Assembly (NCBI GenBank): GCA_036426205.1
Contig: CM071579.1
Location: 15,748,136-15,812,135, forward strand
Direction of reading: 5' to 3'
DNA length: 64,000 nucleotides
Source: Ascaphus truei
Taxonomy: Eukaryota > Chordata > Amphibia > Anura > Ascaphidae
The position numbers and the translations under genes were made by a program. Positions 42,443 to 54,999 of this stretch are shown one piece after another. Under the pieces are notes generated by a model that made no database searches, was not told the DNA's origin, and was given only the letters and a program-made list of their open reading frames with translations. Each line of letters starts with the position of its first letter. Position 1 is the first letter of the stretch.

Positions 42443-44091
42443 TGTGACAGTGAGGGGGTTACCACGCTCACAATAAAGGTTTAAGCCCGTTTGGCTACCT
42501 CTGATCCATGTATTGGGGTTCGGGATTGTCACCTCTTGAGCCCAGTGACTGTACAGTACATCTGTGCGGCAATAAAGAATGTTTGTGTTTTTACCTTTCC
42601 AGGTGTGCCAGCAGCAGAGATTGCTAGGCTATGAGTTTCAAGGGGGGGGTGGGGTTGCGGAGAAGATGTTGTTAAAATATGCCAAGCTAGCCGGGGTCCA
42701 GAGTTGCTGGATACCCCAAAAATGTACCCGGGAATCATGACGGAATCCCGGATACATACTGTATAGGCACATTGCTCTGGTCAAAACCCCTCCTTGAAAA
42801 CGCGTGCACGACTTACCGCTAGGACTCCCTGCTTCAGCACAGACCAGAAAAGTAAATGGGGCATAGGGATGTGAGGTGTCCCTGGAACAGTCAAGGGGTC
42901 CCTAGGTTAAGGGGGATCCCCAGTTAATGCCCAGGTCACCCAGAACCTGGTATAGAGGTTCTGGGGTACTCCAACCATACATAAGGTTGTGAGAAGTTTT
43001 AAAGTCTAAGTTTAGTTTATAGTGTGTGGGGAATATGGCTAGTAGGAATAAAAGTGCTGTTTCTTATTCTATTCCCCATAACCAAAAAACCCAGGAAAGT
43101 TTTAAAGTACATATTTTTATTAGACAGTGTGGTTTAAAACATATATGCTTGTGCACAGTAACATGAGCTGGGACTTTCAGGTCCAGTGTTCTGAGAGACC
43201 ATTTGGCTACCAAGTTTGTTGCCAGCAAGTCTACTCAGGTCCCGGACATGAAAGCCACCGAGGGTGCCAGAGGTGTGAAGAACATTTGGGCATGAAATTT
43301 AGGCTTGAGTATCCACGTCCTGGGCTGAATGGAAAGTCCCCGGGCTACCATTTACCCCACCAGACTGTGTGGAGCCTAAGTCAGCGGGTAGCTACTGCAT
43401 ACGAAGTGACTGAAGTGGCAACTTGCGCATGCCCTTGGCTGATTCAGAAGATTCGCTTGCCCGGCTTCAGTAGACTGGCATCGCTCTGATTGGCTGGTGA
43501 GAAAGTTCCCACGCTCGGATTGGTTGTAGTATTTCATGAATGTACTCTGAAATACTATAAGAATCCCTCAGCCAATCTGTTCACGAGATTCTATGCGCCA
43601 GAACAGCAACGGAATATTTGAATATACCAGAAGATGCTCTTGGAGAAATAGCAGAGAGCTGGCCCCAGAGATTTCTGGGCTAAATATTTTCTAAGTCCCT
43701 CTTTTTGCAGACACGTTCTGAGAATTGAACGTAGCGGTCGTGGCTGGGATTTCAAGACAATTTTAGTTCCAGGACGTTTGGAACTAAATCACGGTCAAGT
43801 TTTTTCAAGTCCTCCAGAGCAGATACAGCGGTGGCGTCAGGAACTTCATGTTTATTTGAGTTCCAGGACATTTCGGACTAAGTCCCGGTAAACAAAAAAC
43901 GTTGTTTTACGTTAGATTTAAGCTAGAAGTCTAGTTTTGTAGCCAAGACCCCCAGTAAGTGAGTCTTTCCTATGTATTTTGTGTCCCATTGTGTGTACGG
44001 GTATTTTAAGTGAATAAATGATCATTTGTTTTACCAACTTGTTTTGCTCAGTGAATGATCCCAGTAAAAAACTGCCTGGTCTCCCGTGACA
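42443..44091 (+). mobile_element. Solo LTR, 1.65 kb, with 5-bp target duplication
   Basis: Begins TGTGACAGTGAGGGGG and ends TCTCCCGTGACA. ATATT flanks both ends (42438-42442 and 44092-44096). GAATAAATGATC at about 44.01 kb supplies a polyadenylation signal in the plus orientation. No gag or pol segment is present. The 120-codon frame at 43127 matches nothing I know. Flanking TG...CA and the 5-bp duplication fit an LTR retrotransposon reduced by recombination. Confidence 0.85.
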
Positions 44092-44099
44092 ATATTGAT

Positions 44100-44640
44100 A
44101 GGGTACATTGATATGGAAATAAGCAGGGCAATTACTTTACCAATTTTGTATACATTGTAACGTTGATATCCAAATAAGTGGCTCATCTATGCCAAAGTGA
44201 CTGTTGGTGATAATGTGCAGACACCCTTTCTACACCACTTTGACTCCCATTATTTTTTTTTACCATTTATAAAAATGTTTTACCAGGTATGTCCTGGGCA
44301 CAGAGTTATAACAATACGTGGTTACATTAAATGAACAAAGTTATACAGTAAATTCAAAGACATTTCAGGGACAGATAGAGTTGGAAAATTGGGTACATGG
44401 GATAAAGGACTGGCGAGTTTCAGACTGAAATAGAGAAGCTTTAATATCACTAAACAGGAAACCGCTCACACAGTTAACTGCCCTTCGGCTGCGCTAAAGG
44501 CTGTCTGCCTTTGGGGCGACGCAGATGTACACTAAAGGGGTTCAGGTTGAATGCAGCTGCGAATACAAAGTTCTTTGTCCTCTTGGCTCAATTACATTCC
44601 AGTGGGTGGGTTTGACGTTCCACAAAGTACAAGCAAATGT
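44100..44640. repeat. Unassigned DNA with a fragment shared with 60.54-60.63 kb
   Basis: GCAGATGTACACTAAAGGGG then GTTGAATGCAGCTG at 44.52-44.57 kb resembles GCAAATGTACACTGAGGTGG and TTCAATGCAGCTG at 60.58-60.62 kb, next to pseudogene copy B. A TTTTACCAGG repeat fragment is at 44.28 kb. Confidence 0.5.
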
Positions 44641-44649
44641 TAACCGTCG

Positions 44650-44718
44650 GGATTCCATGGATCAACTGAGGTGAATCTCTTCACCTCTAACCCTAAGAGA
44701 TTCACCTCAGTTGATCCC
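44650..44718. repeat. Perfect palindrome at the core of a foldback
   Basis: GATCAACTGAGGTGAATCTC pairs with GAGATTCACCTCAGTTGATC around TTCACCTCTAACCCTAA. Confidence 0.85.
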
Positions 44719-45312
44719 TGGTAACGCGACGCAACTGAGCTGGGCGGAGCAGTTTGAGTGAGAGCACTTCCGCATTGCACTCTGGGCTTACTGCGGTGAG
44801 GTCACGGACGGCATCGGATCACAACCACAGACGGCGCCTGAACCGACACTTTGGAAGCAAGTTTCCATCAGCCATCCGCAGCCCACGGCACCAGATAAAG
44901 AAAACTTTATGTGCATGAGTACATCCTACCGTAAGTAGGATTCCGTTTTTTCCACACGCGGGAGAACTACCAGCAGCATCGCGGATCCTGTGTCCTCTGG
45001 ACATATCTGTCCATTTACTTTCATTTGTTAAATTCATTTTTATTAGCTATCTTAGCATCTAATAGTTGTCAGTATTGCATGTATGTTTGTTAGTATGTTT
45101 TGGTTAGTCTTCCTGTTTTGCTAGTATTTGTCTTGTGGCTTGGTTTGTCCTGAGTTCTTTTTCTTCTTACTTCCACACAGCTGAAACATAGCCGGATTTC
45201 CAGATTGGACATTTATGGTTTCACCATTATTTATTATGGACTTTATTGGACTTTATCAGTGGCGCCGGAATATTATTTGTTGTTATACTCTTTACTAGAT
45301 GACATTCATCAT

Positions 45313-45803
45313 GACAAATGAAACCATTGTCGTTACATGTTTTGCAAGTCACCTGGAGTGAAAAAAAAAAGCTAGTGTTTGTATGTATAAGACTATGTCT
45401 GGGGTGGCCAAATCCAGTCCTCAAGGGCCCCCAAAAGGTCAGTTTTTAAGGCTATGCCTGCTTCAGCACAGGTGGCTCAATCAGTGGCTTAGTCGCTGAA
45501 GCAGGGATATCCCTAATACCTGGCCTGCTGGGGGTCATTGAGGACTGATGTTGGCCACCCCTGCTCTGTGTATATGCCGGCTATATCCTAACAATGTATC
45601 TCTAGGAAACATGTCATATTGTGGTAATATCTATGTATGGTTTCAAAGGTCCACTGTTAGTGTGTTTCATTGTGATAGAAATCTACATGATAACACCCTT
45701 AGATCTGAGTGTTCTGTGACCTTCACACCCTTAACGTTCCATTGTAGGTGCTACAGTATCTATAGATATTCAAGAAATTAGTTTTCAGCATAGAGTGATA
45801 ACT
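45313..45803 (+). repeat. 491-bp duplicated unit, copy 1
   Basis: From GACAAATGAAACCATTGTCG to CATAGAGTGATAACT it is nearly identical to 51597-52085 (a few substitutions and one indel in about 490 bp). It contains an hAT-like MITE (45398-45563). Two nearly identical 77- and 73-codon frames reflect the duplication. Confidence 0.93.
45398..45563. mobile_element. hAT-like MITE, 'CTCCAGTCCTCAAG' family, copy 5
   Basis: GGGGTGGCCAAATCCAGTCC and the inverted GGACTGATGTTGGCCACCCC bound it. CTTCAGCACAGGTGGCTCAA is inside. Confidence 0.8.
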
Positions 45804-45809
45804 GCCAGA

Positions 45810-47030
45810 GCTGATCTACAACCGGTATATGGAACACAGGAACGAGATATGGAGGCCAATACCACCGATGAATAACTATGCCGGAATAAGGTTGTGTCCA
45901 CCTAGAGATCTTGAGAGCAGAGGCTTCATGATATTGATATCGATAATCAGGTTTTTGCCTTCTTCTCTTTTCATGGAATCTTTGAAAGTGACCTATTGTG
46001 GGACAGACATCACTGTAATTGCACTAAACTTCCAAAGTCCTTCTCTGCAAGGTATACTGTAGGGAAATAAGGAGCAGATCTATGAAATAAATAGCATAAA
46101 TAACTAAGATTTAGGCCGAGATTTACTACACATTTTGAAGCCTTAGAGCACCTTATAGTAAATTCAAACGAATACATTGTAAGGCTAGGTGCTTTAAGGC
46201 TGAGCACTGTTTAGTAAATATTGCTCCTAATCCTTTGAACATGTCCTTGCCCTTGATTTATTTTGGTCCGAGGAGGGACTGAACCATTAAAGGCATTAGG
46301 AAAATGCTATGGGTTACTTTGTACGAGTTGGTGTAATACTTGTGTTCAACATATAGAACTTTCTAAATAATGGCCTTAAGGAGGTCAATGTGTGGCCTCC
46401 CGCAGAGTAACACCCTTCTCCCATCACATGGTATAGGGTGATTTAGGAAGAAAGAAGCCACTCCCACTGTATGCATGGTGACCAGTGACATCACCATCAG
46501 AGTATATACTGTGAGACTGAAGGTTCTAGAATTCCGGTTCCTGGGATTGATAGTTGGGGTTAGCACCACAATTGGCAATGAAAATATGTCGCAGTGTATA
46601 GTTAATGTATAGTGATAATGCCCTGTCCCTGTTTATTGCTTTGTAGTTAGGGAAAGTGTCCTATCCAGTTAGTGTCCATAGCCATGGGAGTACAGAAGCT
46701 TACAGGTTCCTACAGAGGAAGCCTATGTTCTACTGGCGTTATCAACTAGTAGCCTTGGGATCTAATTAGAGGCTGCCTGTCGTTTCCGAAAGAGAGTGCT
46801 TAAGAGAGGCACAAAGTACCTTGCACCCGGATAGTTATCCAACAGTTGATGATAGTAAGTTTAACCCAAGATCGGGCCCAATTGACATAAAGAGTTGTGG
46901 AAGCTACGCAGAATATGGCCACTTAAGATGACAAAAACAAGCCTAAGCACTTCCCTAGCATGAGAGAGTAAGGACTACATAGGGAAGAATTAAAGAGAAC
47001 AACATGGTTGTTCACCAGTTAAAGTGTATA
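45810..47030. other. Sequence right of the 491-bp unit, nothing recognised
   Basis: Short frames only. AGTAAATTCAAACGAATACA-type text around 46.15 kb pairs loosely with surrounding DNA, but no family is assigned. Confidence 0.4.
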
Positions 47031-47035
47031 CTATA

Positions 47036-47361
47036 CAGGCATACCCCAGTTTAAGGACACTCACTTTACGTACACTCGCGAGTAAGGACATATCACCCAA
47101 TAGGCAAACGCCAGCTCACGCATGCACCTGTCAGCACGTCCTGAACAGCAATACCGACTCCCTACTTGTACCGAAGCTGTGCGCAAGCGGGGAGACTATA
47201 GAGCCCGTTACACATGCGTTATTTACATCAGTTATGCACGTATATGACGATTGCAGTACAGTACATGCATCAATAAGTGGGGAAAAAGTAGTGCTTCACT
47301 TTAAGTAATTTTCGCTTTACATACATGCTCTGGACCCATTGCGTATGTGAGGGTATGCCTG
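47036..47361. mobile_element. TA-flanked MITE (CAGGCATACCCC family), 326 bp, second copy
   Basis: CAGGCATACCCC at the left and GGGTATGCCTG at the right, with TATA on both sides. Its interior is the reverse complement of the 35.65 kb copy (GCAATACCGACTCCCTAC versus GGGAGCCGGTATTGC). Confidence 0.9.
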
Positions 47362-47469
47362 TATACAGTAGTAACGAATGCCTTGATTGGAATAACATTA
47401 TCAATGGCTGATAATAAAGCTCCTGTTTGTATTATAAAAGTTCCTGGCGCCCTTCATTATTCCATCAGC

Positions 47470-48290
47470 ATATCTGCGCCAAGCCTGCACTGATCCAGCA
47501 CCTGACTAAGTATGAGGGACTGAGCCCAGCCTGCATGGATGCAGCACCCTGATCAGGTATGAAATTCTGATTCCAGCCTGCACTGACCCAGCACCCTGAC
47601 CAGGTATGAGAGTCTGAGTCCCACCTGCACTGAACCCAGCACCCTGACCAGGTATGAGACTGAGCACAGCCTGCACTGAGCCAGCACCCTGACCAGGTAC
47701 AGTATGAGAGTCTGAGTCCCGCCTGCACTGAACCCAGCACCCTGACCAGGTATGAGACTGAGCACAGCCTGCACTGACCCAGCACCCTGACCAGGTATGA
47801 GACTGAGCACAGCCTGCACTGACCCAGCACCCTGACCAGGTATGAGAGTCTGAGTCCCACCTGCACTGAACCCAGCACCCTGACCAGGTGTGAGACTGAG
47901 CACAGCCTGCACTGAGCCAGCACCGTGACCAGGTATGAGACTGAGCCCAGCATGCACGGATGCAGCACCCTTACAAGGTCTGAGAGACTGAGCCCAGCAT
48001 GCACGGATGCAGCACCCTGACCAGGTCTGAGAGACTGAGCCCAGCATGCACGGATGCAGCACCCTGACAAGGTCTGAGAGAATGAGCCCAGCCGTCACTG
48101 ACCCACACCCTTACAAGGTCTGAGAGACTGAGCCCAGCCTGCACTGACCCAGCACCCTTACAAGGTCTGAGAGAATGAGCCCAGCCGTCACTGACCCAGC
48201 ACCCTTACAAGGTCTGAGAGACTGAGCCCAGCATGCACGGATGCAGCACCCTGACAAGGTCTGAGAGACTGAGCCCAGCCATTAATGAAG
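47470..48290. repeat. Minisatellite, unit about 45-52 bp
   Basis: About 17 units of CCAGCACCCTGACCAGGTAT then GAGACTGAGCCCAGCCTGCA, grading into an AAGGTCTGAGAG variant on the right. Minus-strand frames of 181 and 201 codons (Cys/Ser/Gln-rich) arise because the unit lacks stops in those phases. Confidence 0.95.
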
Positions 48291-48910
48291 CTAAAGCAAA
48301 TCCTTATTTGATCTTAGGGAGTCGGGACCAATAAGAAGTTTCTGTATTTCTTTGCATGATTTCCCTTTTCATTCCCTCAATCCTGAAAAGTGGTTGATGG
48401 AAACATTCTGTATTTGGGTTGGACATCCTAAAACCTGTCCAGTTTCAGACCTTTAAAGACAGAGGTTGAATTGTTTTTGAAGCAAACTGGTTAAGACTGA
48501 GTTATTCTGTTACTCTGGGGTTCAAGTAACTTACTAAACTGTACAATTAAGAGCCACGGCAAGTGAATTATGCATCCATCAGCAGTGTGTGCGAACCCTG
48601 ATCTTTGTTAATGGTAAAACTCTAAATGATGATTAACAGAATAACCACTATTACATGACATGTAGCATTGTTAAGAAAACAAAATTACAACAGTGGGGCT
48701 ATGAGGTTAAATACCATAGGTTACACAGGAAAATATTAATGTTATACAAGGAGGCATGTGCTGTATGCTGTCAATCATGCTCAAACTAGAAAGCACACAC
48801 ATGGTTTTTAAATCTTATTAACGTAAAGAAATGAGACTGTACATATTACTGCGCTCCTCCCTATAGAAGTTTGCTGCTGGTAAAAATATAGGCCTTCCAT
48901 ATAGAAAAAC

Positions 48911-49686
48911 AACGATTCCTGCACTCCTACCAATTAGGCTAAAATAAAATAGTAATCTCATGAGTAAGGGTTATTTAGTTAAAACCTTTGGCCAAAGCGT
49001 TATAAGCCAGCAAGCCACGTCAAGGCATAACCACATTTTTCAGGTACCTACACTGAATATATGTAATTATTGTCCTATGACTAGTGAAAAATGTGAGAGA
49101 TCCCTGAAGGGGTTAAATAACGCATATACTTATGTGGGTAGTGTAACTCAAAGCTGGCCAAAGCCAGTATCATAGTTACCTTACTATAGAGGTAAACTGT
49201 GGGTGCACAAATTCCCTGGTGTGAATATGATAAAACTTACACGTAATTATTTCTTACGTCAGCCTTACACATTCCCCAATTTTCCAATTAGTGCAGGTAT
49301 AATACACCCCAGTGTCAGTCTGCACATCACCCTCCATTGAATATAGGTGAATGTATAAGGCTGGCAGAAAGGAATATGTGTAAGTTTTATCTTATTCACA
49401 CCAGGGAATTTGTGCACCCACAGTGCAGGCTTTGGCCAGCTTTTAAAAAAAACACTACTCACAAATGCATATGCTTTAGTTAACCCTTCATGGCTTTCTC
49501 ACATTTTTCACTAGTCCATGGGACAATAATTACATATTTTCTGTGTAGGTACCTGAAAAATGTGGTTATGCCTTGTCGTGGCTTGCAGGCTTATAACGCT
49601 TTGGCCAAAGGGTTTAACTAAATAACCCTTATTCATGAGATCACTATTTTATTTTAGCCTAATTCATAGGAGCGCAGGAATCGTTA
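48911..49686. mobile_element. Large foldback element (CTTTGGCCAAAGCGTTATAA family)
   Basis: The left arm from ACGATTCCTGC to about 49280 is the reverse complement of about 49350-49686. Shared text includes CTTTGGCCAAAGCGTTATAA, AAAAATGTGGTTATGCC and GGGAATTTGTGCACCCACA. Part of one arm also occurs at 3.41-3.49 kb. Confidence 0.85.
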
Positions 49687-49712
49687 TTTTTGCTAAACAA
49701 ATGAGAAGCTTA

Positions 49713-50377
49713 TGTAACGGTTAGACACCCCCCAATCTCACATTGGCCCCTGTGGTCTACTGACCCCCCATTACATGTCTGTGTATGTTGTGGTGCACCT
49801 GCTTACAGGACTCCTGAGTCTCCCGCTGGTTGGTATAGGGGAATATCACCATGACAGGCGTCTGAGGTAGTGTCTCTGAGTCCTACTCACATTCGGTGCA
49901 GCGCCTCCACCCCATCAGGATCTCTGCGGCCGCAGGGGAATGTATCTGATGGGGAACTCCTCTCTGGTACCTCCTTCTGCAGAATGACTCCACACTCACA
50001 CAGAAGGGATGTAGTGAACAAGGGCATCTTTATTTGCATCTGATTAGGCAGGCTGCCCCTCATTGCGGTCGTGCTCCGCCGCTCATCTTGTTGAGGTACC
50101 CCCTTCAGAAGGTTCCTCCTCTCAAAATAGAGTTGGCTCACCTCTCCCCTAAGGGAGATCACCATCTGTGTCAGGTCCCTGAACACAGTGTGTAGTCAGC
50201 TAGCACTTGAATCTGACAGCCTCAAACTGCTGCAGACACTTCACCTTGAACTAGAACATCACTCCTACAGAACTCCTAACTTTTGGCAGTGCTGTGTCTT
50301 ATATAGACTCAGAAAACAGACACACCTCTGTGTCACTAACAGTGGACACAGAGCATGTTGTCACTTCCCTTGTTACA
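49713..50377 (-). repeat. LTR-like segment, minus orientation
   Basis: Starts TGTAACGG and may end at TTGTTACA. GCAGCGCCTCCACC and a minus-strand AATAAAGATG signal are inside. Shares the core with 24.69 and 53.22 kb. No target duplication was found, so the borders are tentative. Confidence 0.5.
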
Positions 50378-50399
50378 TAGGACACCTCACCAGGGTGTG

Positions 50400-51440
50400 A
50401 GGGCAAACCTCCATGATTGTTGCTGGCAACCCTGCATACTTACCAGGTTTACTGCCAGCATGAGAAAGAGATGTATACCACTTTTTACACATGGCTACAC
50501 TTATATTTAGCATTCAGAAAGGGTCCTGTACTAAGCACCTTTACCAGGGCTAGGACATTTAGTCTCAGGTGTTTTGCCGCTACCAAGTCACCACCGGCGA
50601 TTAACCACCACTCTTACTTTGCCGCAGGGACATCTCGCTGCCAAGGTAAGACCCTCCCCTAAAAAAAAAAAAAACTAACGCTATCCCCTACCCTAAAAAC
50701 CTTAACCTCTTACCCTAAAGACCGTATCCTTAACCCCCCTACAATAACCGCTATAACCCCTTAAGTTTACTTACCTTATTGGTGAACCGGTTGGCGGCGG
50801 ATTGTCCAGTGGAGGAGCGGCTGCATTGAAGGGTCCCTCGGTGACCAAACAGTGGAAGCAACTTGGTCACGGCGAGTTGGCTGCGATGAAGTGTCCGATT
50901 CCCCCTGTAACTGTGTGCAGTACAGCTACAGTAGGAATGCTTTGTGAAAGGACCATACAGGAGGCCACAGACATCTCAGCTGCCGTGTGGTCTCCTGTGA
51001 TTACCTCCTCTTCCATCTCTTCAGGTCCACAGAGCATGGAGTGCCACGTATGTAATTTACTGCCCCCACGCTACATACTGTATGGCGGTGCATGGGCTTC
51101 TGGGAGCAATATACTGTATCAGCCAAGTGGATGCCAATCCTTATGCAAAATTGTCAAAATTCTAGGGCTCTGAAGGGGTTAATTAGATGTAAAACATTTC
51201 TGGCAATAAAGATATAATATTATTTTTCCTACTTAGATGTACTGTACAGTGCAGTTTACACTGCAATGCTATCTCAATGTCTGATACAGCGCATGCACAG
51301 CAAACCTTGCTCCCCGGCGCAGTACAGTACAGAGAATCGTTCAGAGCCAAATCACTCTACAGGCACAGGATTATAAAGTGAACAAAGCCACAAGGACACT
51401 GATCTATTTAAACTGAAGGTTACAGTGAGATATATACTCT
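50400..51440. other. Sequence without recognised genes
   Basis: The 123-codon frame at 50802 and 81-codon frame at 50417 have no known motif. AACCGGTTGGCGGCGGATTG lies in a locally GC-richer patch. Confidence 0.4.
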
Positions 51441-51444
51441 ACTG

Positions 51445-52190
51445 CACGGGGGCTCAACTCCAGTCCTCCCAGCAGGTCAGGTTTTTAAGGATATCCCTGC
51501 TTCAGCAGAGGTGGTTCAAACAGTCCCAACTTCAGCAGGGGTGGTTCAAACAGTCCAATTTTCAGCAGAGGTGGTTTAATCAGAGGCTCAGTCTCCGACA
51601 AATGAAACCATTGTCGTTACATGTTTTGCAAGTCACCTGGAGTAAAAAAAAAGCTAGTGTTTGTATGTATAAGGCTATGTCTGGGGTGGCCAACTCCAGT
51701 CCTCAAAGGCCCCCAAAAGGTCAGTTTTTAAGGCTTTCCCTGCTTCAGCACAGGTGGCTCAATCAGTGGCTCAGTCGCTGAAGCAGAGATATCCCTAATA
51801 CCTGGCCTGCTGGGGGTCATTGAGGACTGATGTTGGCCACCCCTGCTCTGTGTATATGCCGGCTATATCCTAACAATGTATCTCTAGGAAACATGTCATG
51901 TTGTGGTAATATCTATGTATGGTTTCAAAGGTCCACTGTTAGTGTCTTTCATTGTGATAGAAATCTACATGATAACACCCTTAGATCTGAGTGTTCTGTG
52001 ACCTTCACACCCTTAACGTTCCATTGTAGGTGCTACAGTATCTATAGTTAGTCAAGAAATTCATTTTCAGCATAGAGTGATAACTCAGTTTCTGACTGAG
52101 CCTCTGATTGAGCCACCTGTGCTGAAGCTAGAATATCCTTTAAACCTGGCCTGTTGATGGGGTCTTGAGGACTGGAGTTGAGCACCCCTG
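51445..52190. mobile_element. hAT-like MITE (copy 6) split by insertion of the 490-bp unit
   Basis: The left part (51445-51596) has GGGGGCTCAACTCCAGTCCT and the right part (52086-52190) GGACTGGAGTTGAGCACCCC, its inverted terminus. Between them sits the duplicated unit. The left part also carries a local triplication of TTCAGCAGAGGTGGTTCAA. Confidence 0.82.
51597..52085 (+). repeat. 489-bp duplicated unit, copy 2, nested in a MITE
   Basis: Near-identical to 45313-45803, in the same orientation 6.3 kb away. It contains its own hAT-like MITE copy (51681-51845). Confidence 0.93.
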
Positions 52191-52194
52191 CAAT

Positions 52195-53100
52195 ACTGCA
52201 AGTATATCAGAAACATTTTCTGGAATTCGCCAACCTCACGGCTATTGACAAAGGAATAGAACGCAGCTGTGTGATGTGATTAACTGCGTGGGTGGTTTAG
52301 TGAATCTCCACTGTTTAAATAAACCTGACGCAGAAGAACAGGATGTACATCGCATCATCTGTCTAACTGCAATGCGTATATTATTACACGTTTTAATTCT
52401 CGGCCTTTGACACATTACAAATGAATAATCAGAGGGCTGGCAGTCACTTACTAAGGGGCTGGCATTATAGGTTGTAAATAGGGATGCTCAAGTTAAAACA
52501 CAAAGTGGGCAGATGATCAGCAAACAGGAAACAAACCCAGAATAATCAGTCACAATGCAAAATAGTTATTCAAACAACTTGTTAAATGGCACAATATTGC
52601 AGAATATTTCACGTTGGCCTACGCTGCATTGAACTAGGAAAATATATTGTTTTTGAAGATGTATTTTCTCAAAAGCGGTAACATTTTTCATCATTATTCC
52701 TTTCTTTTTACTCACTGGAATGTAATACCTCCAGGCCTATTGTTACACTGTATATTTCTCACATACATACATTTTATAGACATACTGTAGCATTCAGGGA
52801 AGCAGACAGTGCGTGTTATAAATAGAACGGCATGTTCATTGTTTTCCCAGACGTGGATAACATGCAGTAACCTTGTCGGCATTAACGTTTTATGATGCGC
52901 TCCGGAGTGGACGTTGCATTCTCAGTATGTGCTGATAGTGCCCCGGACTTTGCCTTTTTGTCTTATCATCCAGCTGGGTCCGAATGTTTGACTGTTTTCT
53001 ATTCCTTTTTATTATGCAGAATCTGTGATTGAGTCACAGAGAATATCACAATAAAATGATGTGGCACAGGAGTTACCCTAAACGGTTTTCTTGCACACTA
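52195..53100. other. Sequence without recognised features
   Basis: AT-rich; no exon, long frame or named repeat. Confidence 0.4.
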
Positions 53101-53101
53101 C

Positions 53102-54897
53102 TGTTACACCCTTTCCCTACGCCTAAGGGAAATAGCCTATAGTTAGTGTTACTGGTGCTACCTGTTAGGCTTAACGCAGGCCTGGGCCTCCGCTGATTGG
53201 CAGCCTGGGGTGTGTCTGGTGCAGCGCCTCCACCCGTGTGGATCCCAGCGTAGGCGGGATGACTCCTCGCGTGAACCTGTATTCATATATTGTATACCCC
53301 AAATGATCACAATCACAACATTGTGTTCAACATCTCTTTACTGTGGTCCCACAGTAGGCACAATAATAACAATAACACAAACACAGTAATAACAATATAG
53401 GTACTTATTCCAAACAGTGCGATTGGCCAAGGTGTCCTGCAGAACATCCCCTCCCAAATGTATCTGTGAGGGCAGCGCTACCCTCCCCTTTGTTGTGGTG
53501 GTGCACTTTCTTGTACAGGCCAGTAACCAGGGGATGCTTCCAGGAGAGAGATAACGGTCGGTTCCCACACCACGGGGTCTCCGAAAATAGCCCCTCATGC
53601 CTCATGTCCGGCAACCACGTAGCGATACCTCCCACTGGAAGAACTCCTTTCCCAGCTCGGGTCCTTCTCCGCTGAAGCGTCTTACTACAGGGGAATCCCT
53701 ATGCTGTGGCCAGGCCCTACAAACTCCACTGATGTGAAGGGATTGCCTTGGACCTAGGGGGAATAGTTCTGGCCTAGTCCAGGAAGCTGCTTCTCCCTCT
53801 CAAGGCTCCGACAGGACTGACACACCATCTCCAGTCCCGCGGAAGAAATCCGGAACTGCCATGACATCCTTTTCTGGTGGTACCAACCACAAGATGGCCG
53901 CCGTGCTACACATAGTCCCATTATATGTGGCTGTGACAACCACAAGATGGCCGACGCAACTCACCCGAATCCTCCCGAGCGACGAGACTAATAGCACTTC
54001 GGAGGTAAGGGTTTACTAATATAGCACCCTTGTGGAATACTAGTTAATTAAGGGCCCTAGTGGGCTAACTGCAGGTATAGCTACGGGTCCATCAGAACCC
54101 AACCACACCCACCTTCTAGAATTTGCCTAGTGATGTAATTTAAGTAAGAATACTAAATGGAATGGCATACCCCTCCTCTAGTAGTCATATTGACTAGTGA
54201 TGTCACTTGTGGGTATATATAGTGGGGATTGAACATTTTAGTTCAGATCCCAGGAGGAAACTAAGATGGGTTATCTCACTGCATATAGTGTAAGTCCTGT
54301 TAGTCTGTAACTTTGTGTTAATATTAGTATAACTTTGTTGTTTTCCAGTTACGAAAGTATCACTCCTAAAGATTAGGGCCCCTCTATATGCCCTGATGGG
54401 TATCCTACCCACAAGAGGGGAAAGTCAGGTGATTCCTTAGTAAGAGCCTTGGAGTATCACCTTAGAATTGCTAGGGGGTAAGAATCTCCTTAGTTCTTTC
54501 AGGGTGATAGGGTGTAATTCCTCATATAAGAGGGCACCCTGCCAAGGGCTCCCAGTGGACGAGGGAGCAGCCATCAACCAAGTAATGGAGTGCCATATAC
54601 AGTGGCTGCAAAGTGCAAGAGATGTGCCTCTTTGGGGGGATGTTGCATGAGCCCCCAAGGAATGTTGTTCCTGTGACTAAAGTTAAAGACATGTTCATGG
54701 AGCCTGGCTATTATTTGCTAACCATACCAGCCCTGCACGAATACCAGCACCCTGAGAACAAGGTAACCCCTGCACGATTACCAGCACCCTGAGAACAAGG
54801 TAACAAAGACACTGACCTGAACAGACGTTAGATCACTTTGGTGTGACACTCTTCTGTTGGCAGGGGTTGGGGGAGGCGGGGGAGAAGAGGTGTTACA
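53102..54897 (-). repeat. LTR-like element, about 1.8 kb
   Basis: Begins TGTTACACCCTTTCCC and may end GAAGAGGTGTTACA, giving near-inverted TG...CA termini. GCAGCGCCTCCACC at 53.22 kb links it to the LTR-like segments at 24.7 and 49.9 kb. A 36-bp direct duplication with CAGCACCCTGAGAACAAGGT lies near 54.75 kb. Flanking target duplication is not evident. Confidence 0.55.
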
Positions 54898-54999
54898 CAT
54901 ATATATACAATTACAGGAGGAGTTTTTAGATAATATACTGATGTAAAAGATTAACATTCACAGTCAATTGAATTCCTTCCCCACCAGACAGGCCTGCAA

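Noticed and set aside
43127..43489. 120-codon frame as a candidate gene
   Set aside because: Lies inside the solo LTR, with no recognisable domain or splice context.
47465..48098. 181- and 201-codon minus-strand Cys/Ser-rich frames
   Set aside because: Products of the CCAGCACCCTGACCAGG minisatellite read in stop-free phases.
54437..54658. Mirrored frames in the 53.1-54.9 kb LTR-like element
   Set aside because: Short, on both strands, inside repeat DNA, with no known motif.
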